DNA of 7,484 nt, from NCBI GenBank assembly GCA_007134725.1, contig SLKF01000049.1, forward strand, positions 1 through 7,484. Direction: 5' to 3'. Under the pieces are notes generated by a model that worked only from the letters and a program-made list of their open reading frames with translations, was not told where the DNA came from and searched no databases. Position numbers and translations under genes: made by a program. Shown here piece after piece: positions 5,934 to 7,484 of the stretch; the first letter of the stretch is position 1, and every line of letters begins with the position of its first letter. The DNA comes from Clostridiales bacterium (lineage in GTDB: Bacteria; Bacillota; Clostridia; Peptostreptococcales; T1SED10-28).

Positions 5934-6884
5934 CTAAGGTTTGTGGGAAACGCTTTGGGGTAGTAGGATTTCTCCTTTTATGCAAATTCGCGCGTTTCCT
6001 CCAACTTTTATTTGATAGTTGCCTTTTTCTTTTTTTATATAGCAGCGAATCTCACTGGGTCGATCCATAAAATCTCCCTGCTCAAAGGTGAGCTGTACCG
6101 CTTCATTATTCTCTAGGCTAATATAGCTGTTCATCAGTAAGTAATAGCTAAGGGCTCCACTGGCCGTTCCTGTGGCTGCCTCTTCGGATATCCCCACGAG
6201 GGGGGCGAAGTTTCTGCAGTGGGCCGCGTTTTTTCTTAGGGTTTCCGGTGTAAAAGCATGAATGCCTACAACCCCTAGTTCTTTACTATAAACCCTTAGT
6301 TTATCTTCATCTATGGTGATCTTTTTTAAAATTTCAAGGGTTTTTACCGGCACAATCAAGTCCTGCAGTCCTGTGGAAGCGATCTGGGGTCTCAGGTTTC
6401 CCTTAAAATTTTTATGTTCTGTAATTCCGATAGCCTCTTTTTCGATACCCATCATGGAGCTTAAGCGATCCAGGTCTATATTTTTATGGATGATTCGGGG
6501 AGTTCTTTGCTCCATTAGAATTTCAATATCCTTTTCTGTTTTGATAATTTCCACATCAAGTTCATCCTGCAGGGTTTTCTGTTTCACGTGAAACCTCGGG
6601 GCCTCTTCCCAAATAAAACCTTCCATCACCAATACATAGAATGCGGCAATGGTGGCATGTCCACATAACTCCACTTCGGTAATCGGCGTAAAAAACCGGG
6701 TTTGGAAGGTTTGGGGGTTGTTGGGATCAAGGGTGACAAATACGGTTTCCGATAAATTAAGTTCCTTAGCAATTTTTTGCATCCACCGGTCGCCTAAATT
6801 TTCATCGGTAATGACAACCCCCGCAGGGTTCCCTCCAAAGATTTCCGAGGTAAAAGCATCCACATAGTAGACTTTTTGTTTCAA
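5934..6884 (-). CDS. PhzF family isomerase/epimerase, TTG start
   Basis: The protein has 316 residues, slightly longer than the usual 260-300, and shows the two-lobed PhzF (diaminopimelate epimerase-like) fold signature. The motifs are VDAFTSEIFGGNPAGVV (8-24), LSETVFV with the catalytic glutamate candidate E46, FTPITEVELCGHAT (65-78), RNFAPLVGISEEAATGTASGAL (224-245) and QGDFMDRPS (269-277). PhzF itself isomerises a phenazine precursor, but most family members are of unknown substrate and no phenazine genes are nearby, so I would not name it phzF. The TTG start is chosen because AAGGGGGG lies 6 nt upstream, the family N-terminus begins right there, and no ATG occurs in frame back to the stop at 6959-6957. 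The gene carries a parS site within codons 97-102. It lies 61 nt after parB and 25 nt before the desulfurase gene. Confidence 0.93.
   Translation of the reverse strand: MKQKVYYVDAFTSEIFGGNPAGVVITDENLGDRWMQKIAKELNLSETVFVTLDPNNPQTFQTRFFTPITEVELCGHATIAAFYVLVMEGFIWEEAPRFHVKQKTLQDELDVEIIKTEKDIEILMEQRTPRIIHKNIDLDRLSSMMGIEKEAIGITEHKNFKGNLRPQIASTGLQDLIVPVKTLEILKKITIDEDKLRVYSKELGVVGIHAFTPETLRKNAAHCRNFAPLVGISEEAATGTASGALSYYLLMNSYISLENNEAVQLTFEQGDFMDRPSEIRCYIKKEKGNYQIKVGGNARICIKGEILLPQSVSHKP
6580..6595. other. parS: parS centromere site inside the PhzF-family gene
   Basis: The plus strand reads TGTTTCACGTGAAACC, matching the Firmicute parS consensus TGTTNCACGTGAAACA at 15 of 16 positions. The inner GTTTCACGTGAAAC (6581-6594) is a perfect 14-bp palindrome. 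Such sites nucleate the ParB CTP-dependent clamp and so load SMC near the origin. The site lies 350 bp beyond the parB stop codon, within codons for R97-F-H-V-K-Q102 of the PhzF-like protein. It is the only CACGTG-centred palindrome I found in the window. Confidence 0.93.
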
Positions 6885-6890
6885 ATCTTT

Positions 6891-6898
6891 CCCCCCTT
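6891..6898 (-). promoter_or_regulatory. Ribosome binding site for the TTG start of the PhzF-family gene
   Basis: The minus strand reads AAGGGGGG (6898-6891), 6 nt before TTG (6884-6882). It is G-rich rather than a classical GGAGG but well spaced, and no alternative ATG exists in frame. Confidence 0.7.
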
Positions 6899-6925
6899 TT
6901 TTATCATCTTTGAATGCTGGCTGAC

Positions 6926-6954
6926 AAAAATAAACAACCGAAGACTTAGTCTCC
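6926..6954 (-). terminator. Weak hairpin with the parB stop codon in its loop, possible attenuator
   Basis: GGAGAC and GTCTTC (6954-6940) can form a 6-bp stem (one G-U) whose 3-nt loop is the parB TAA stop. A T-rich stretch, TTGTTTATTTTT (6937-6926), follows after GG. The tight loop and interrupted T-run make this a weak terminator at best; partial read-through into the PhzF-family gene would be expected. Confidence 0.3.
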
Positions 6955-7484
6955 TTTTAACAATGCCAAAATCCTTTCCAAATCCTTGGGGCTGTAATAC
7001 TCAATTTCCAGCTTTCCTTTTTTCTTTCCCGCAATAATGTTGACTTTTGTTCCAAAGTAGCCCTTGAGTTCTTCTTCAAGGCTGGTTATTTCCACATCTT
7101 TTTCTTTTTTGGGTCTCTTTTGGGGCTTTTTGTTCCCCACCTCTTGCATGGATTTCTCGATTTGTCTGACCGTAAGCCCCTCTTCTTCAATTTTCAGGGC
7201 CCACTCGATTTGCTTTTTATGGTCCTTTAAGGTAAGGAGTGCCCGCCCGTGTCCCGGGGTAATTCGGTTTTCTTCAATCATTTTTTGCACTTGGGGGTCC
7301 AGCTTCAACAATCGAAGGATGTTTGTAATATAAGATCTGCTTTTTCCCAAGGCTTCTCCTACCTGATTTGCACTCAGCTTATATTTTTCAATCAAATACT
7401 CATAGGCTTTCCCTTCTTCGATGCCGTTGAGATTTTCCCGTTGCAGATTTTCTACCAGGGCAACTTCTACCAGCTCCTGCTCCG
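6946..7484 (-). CDS. parB: Chromosome partitioning protein ParB/Spo0J, N-terminus outside the window
   Basis: The reading frame is open from the right edge; the first full codon is GAG at 7482, and 178 residues are visible. The part seen begins in the conserved ENLQRENLNGIEEGKAY segment (visible residues 12-28). It continues through the helix-turn-helix that reads parS (SANQVGEALGKSRSYITNILRLL, about 38-60) and RITPGHGRALL (77-87). It then runs through a Lys-rich linker (about 119-131) to the C-terminal dimerisation domain ending in LLKGD. About 100 N-terminal residues, including the CTP-binding GERR box, must lie to the right. A TTG at 7395 is internal to conserved sequence and is not the start. 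ParB loads on parS, spreads as a CTP-switched clamp and recruits SMC; soj/parA is expected just upstream. A parS site lies 350 bp downstream. Confidence 0.96.
   Translation of the reverse strand, partial: EQELVEVALVENLQRENLNGIEEGKAYEYLIEKYKLSANQVGEALGKSRSYITNILRLLKLDPQVQKMIEENRITPGHGRALLTLKDHKKQIEWALKIEEEGLTVRQIEKSMQEVGNKKPQKRPKKEKDVEITSLEEELKGYFGTKVNIIAGKKKGKLEIEYYSPKDLERILALLKGD

Noticed and set aside
6900..6927. Promoter for the PhzF-family gene: TTGTCA (6927-6922) with GATAAA (6905-6900)
   Set aside because: The -35 is good, but transcription would begin within the G-rich ribosome binding site (near 6893), leaving almost no leader; the -10 is only 4 of 6.
7393..7395. TTG at 7395 as the start of a short ParB-like protein
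   Set aside because: The frame continues upstream through the conserved ENLQRENL segment to the window edge, so this codon is an internal leucine.
1..7484. CRISPR arrays, tRNA/rRNA genes, insertion sequences, phage or defence genes
   Set aside because: No spaced direct repeats, transposase motifs or RNA-gene patterns were seen, and coding sequence fills nearly the whole window.

Overview
The window looks like a replication-origin-proximal stretch of a spore-forming, low-GC Gram-positive (Clostridia-type Firmicute) chromosome. The evidence is a bofA sporulation gene, the ordered block dnaX–ybaB–recR–bofA, a Spo0J-type parB, a DUF4446 gene, strong GGAGG-type ribosome binding sites and frequent GTG/TTG starts. 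I cannot name the genus; an Alkaliphilus/Natronincola-like clostridium is only a guess. Every gene I can support lies on the minus strand, so transcription runs from high to low coordinates. There is no gene-free stretch over 300 bases.

In transcription order: the C-terminal two thirds of parB (7484-6946, N-terminus outside the window); a PhzF-family isomerase/epimerase with a TTG start (6884-5934); a class V PLP-dependent cysteine desulfurase-like enzyme (5908-4766); a one-helix DUF4446 protein (4735-4220); dnaX, the clamp-loader tau subunit (4154-2358); the ybaB/ebfC nucleoid protein (2300-1959); recR (1928-1329); bofA (1329-1072); and then, after a strong terminator and a new promoter, a GTG-started aromatic acid exporter (ArAE) family membrane protein that runs off the left edge (980-1).

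The genes fall into three groups. The first is chromosome segregation: parB, plus a near-perfect parS site (6580-6595) embedded in the phzF coding sequence 350 bp downstream of the parB stop. The second is DNA replication and repair: dnaX, ybaB and recR, with bofA attached as in Bacillus but without the usual yaaL between recR and bofA. The third is two metabolic genes (phzF and the desulfurase) sitting between parB and DUF4446.

The most interesting signals are regulatory or recoding signals hidden inside coding sequence. They are the parS in phzF; an A8 slippery run at dnaX codons 424-426, close to where E. coli dnaX frameshifts, with a Shine-Dalgarno-like element upstream and a perfect 10-bp hairpin downstream; a nearly identical 27-bp tandem repeat just after it; an extended -10 promoter at the end of dnaX that could drive ybaB-recR-bofA separately; and a terminator whose stem contains the bofA stop codon. 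I did not find a wholly new multi-gene system.
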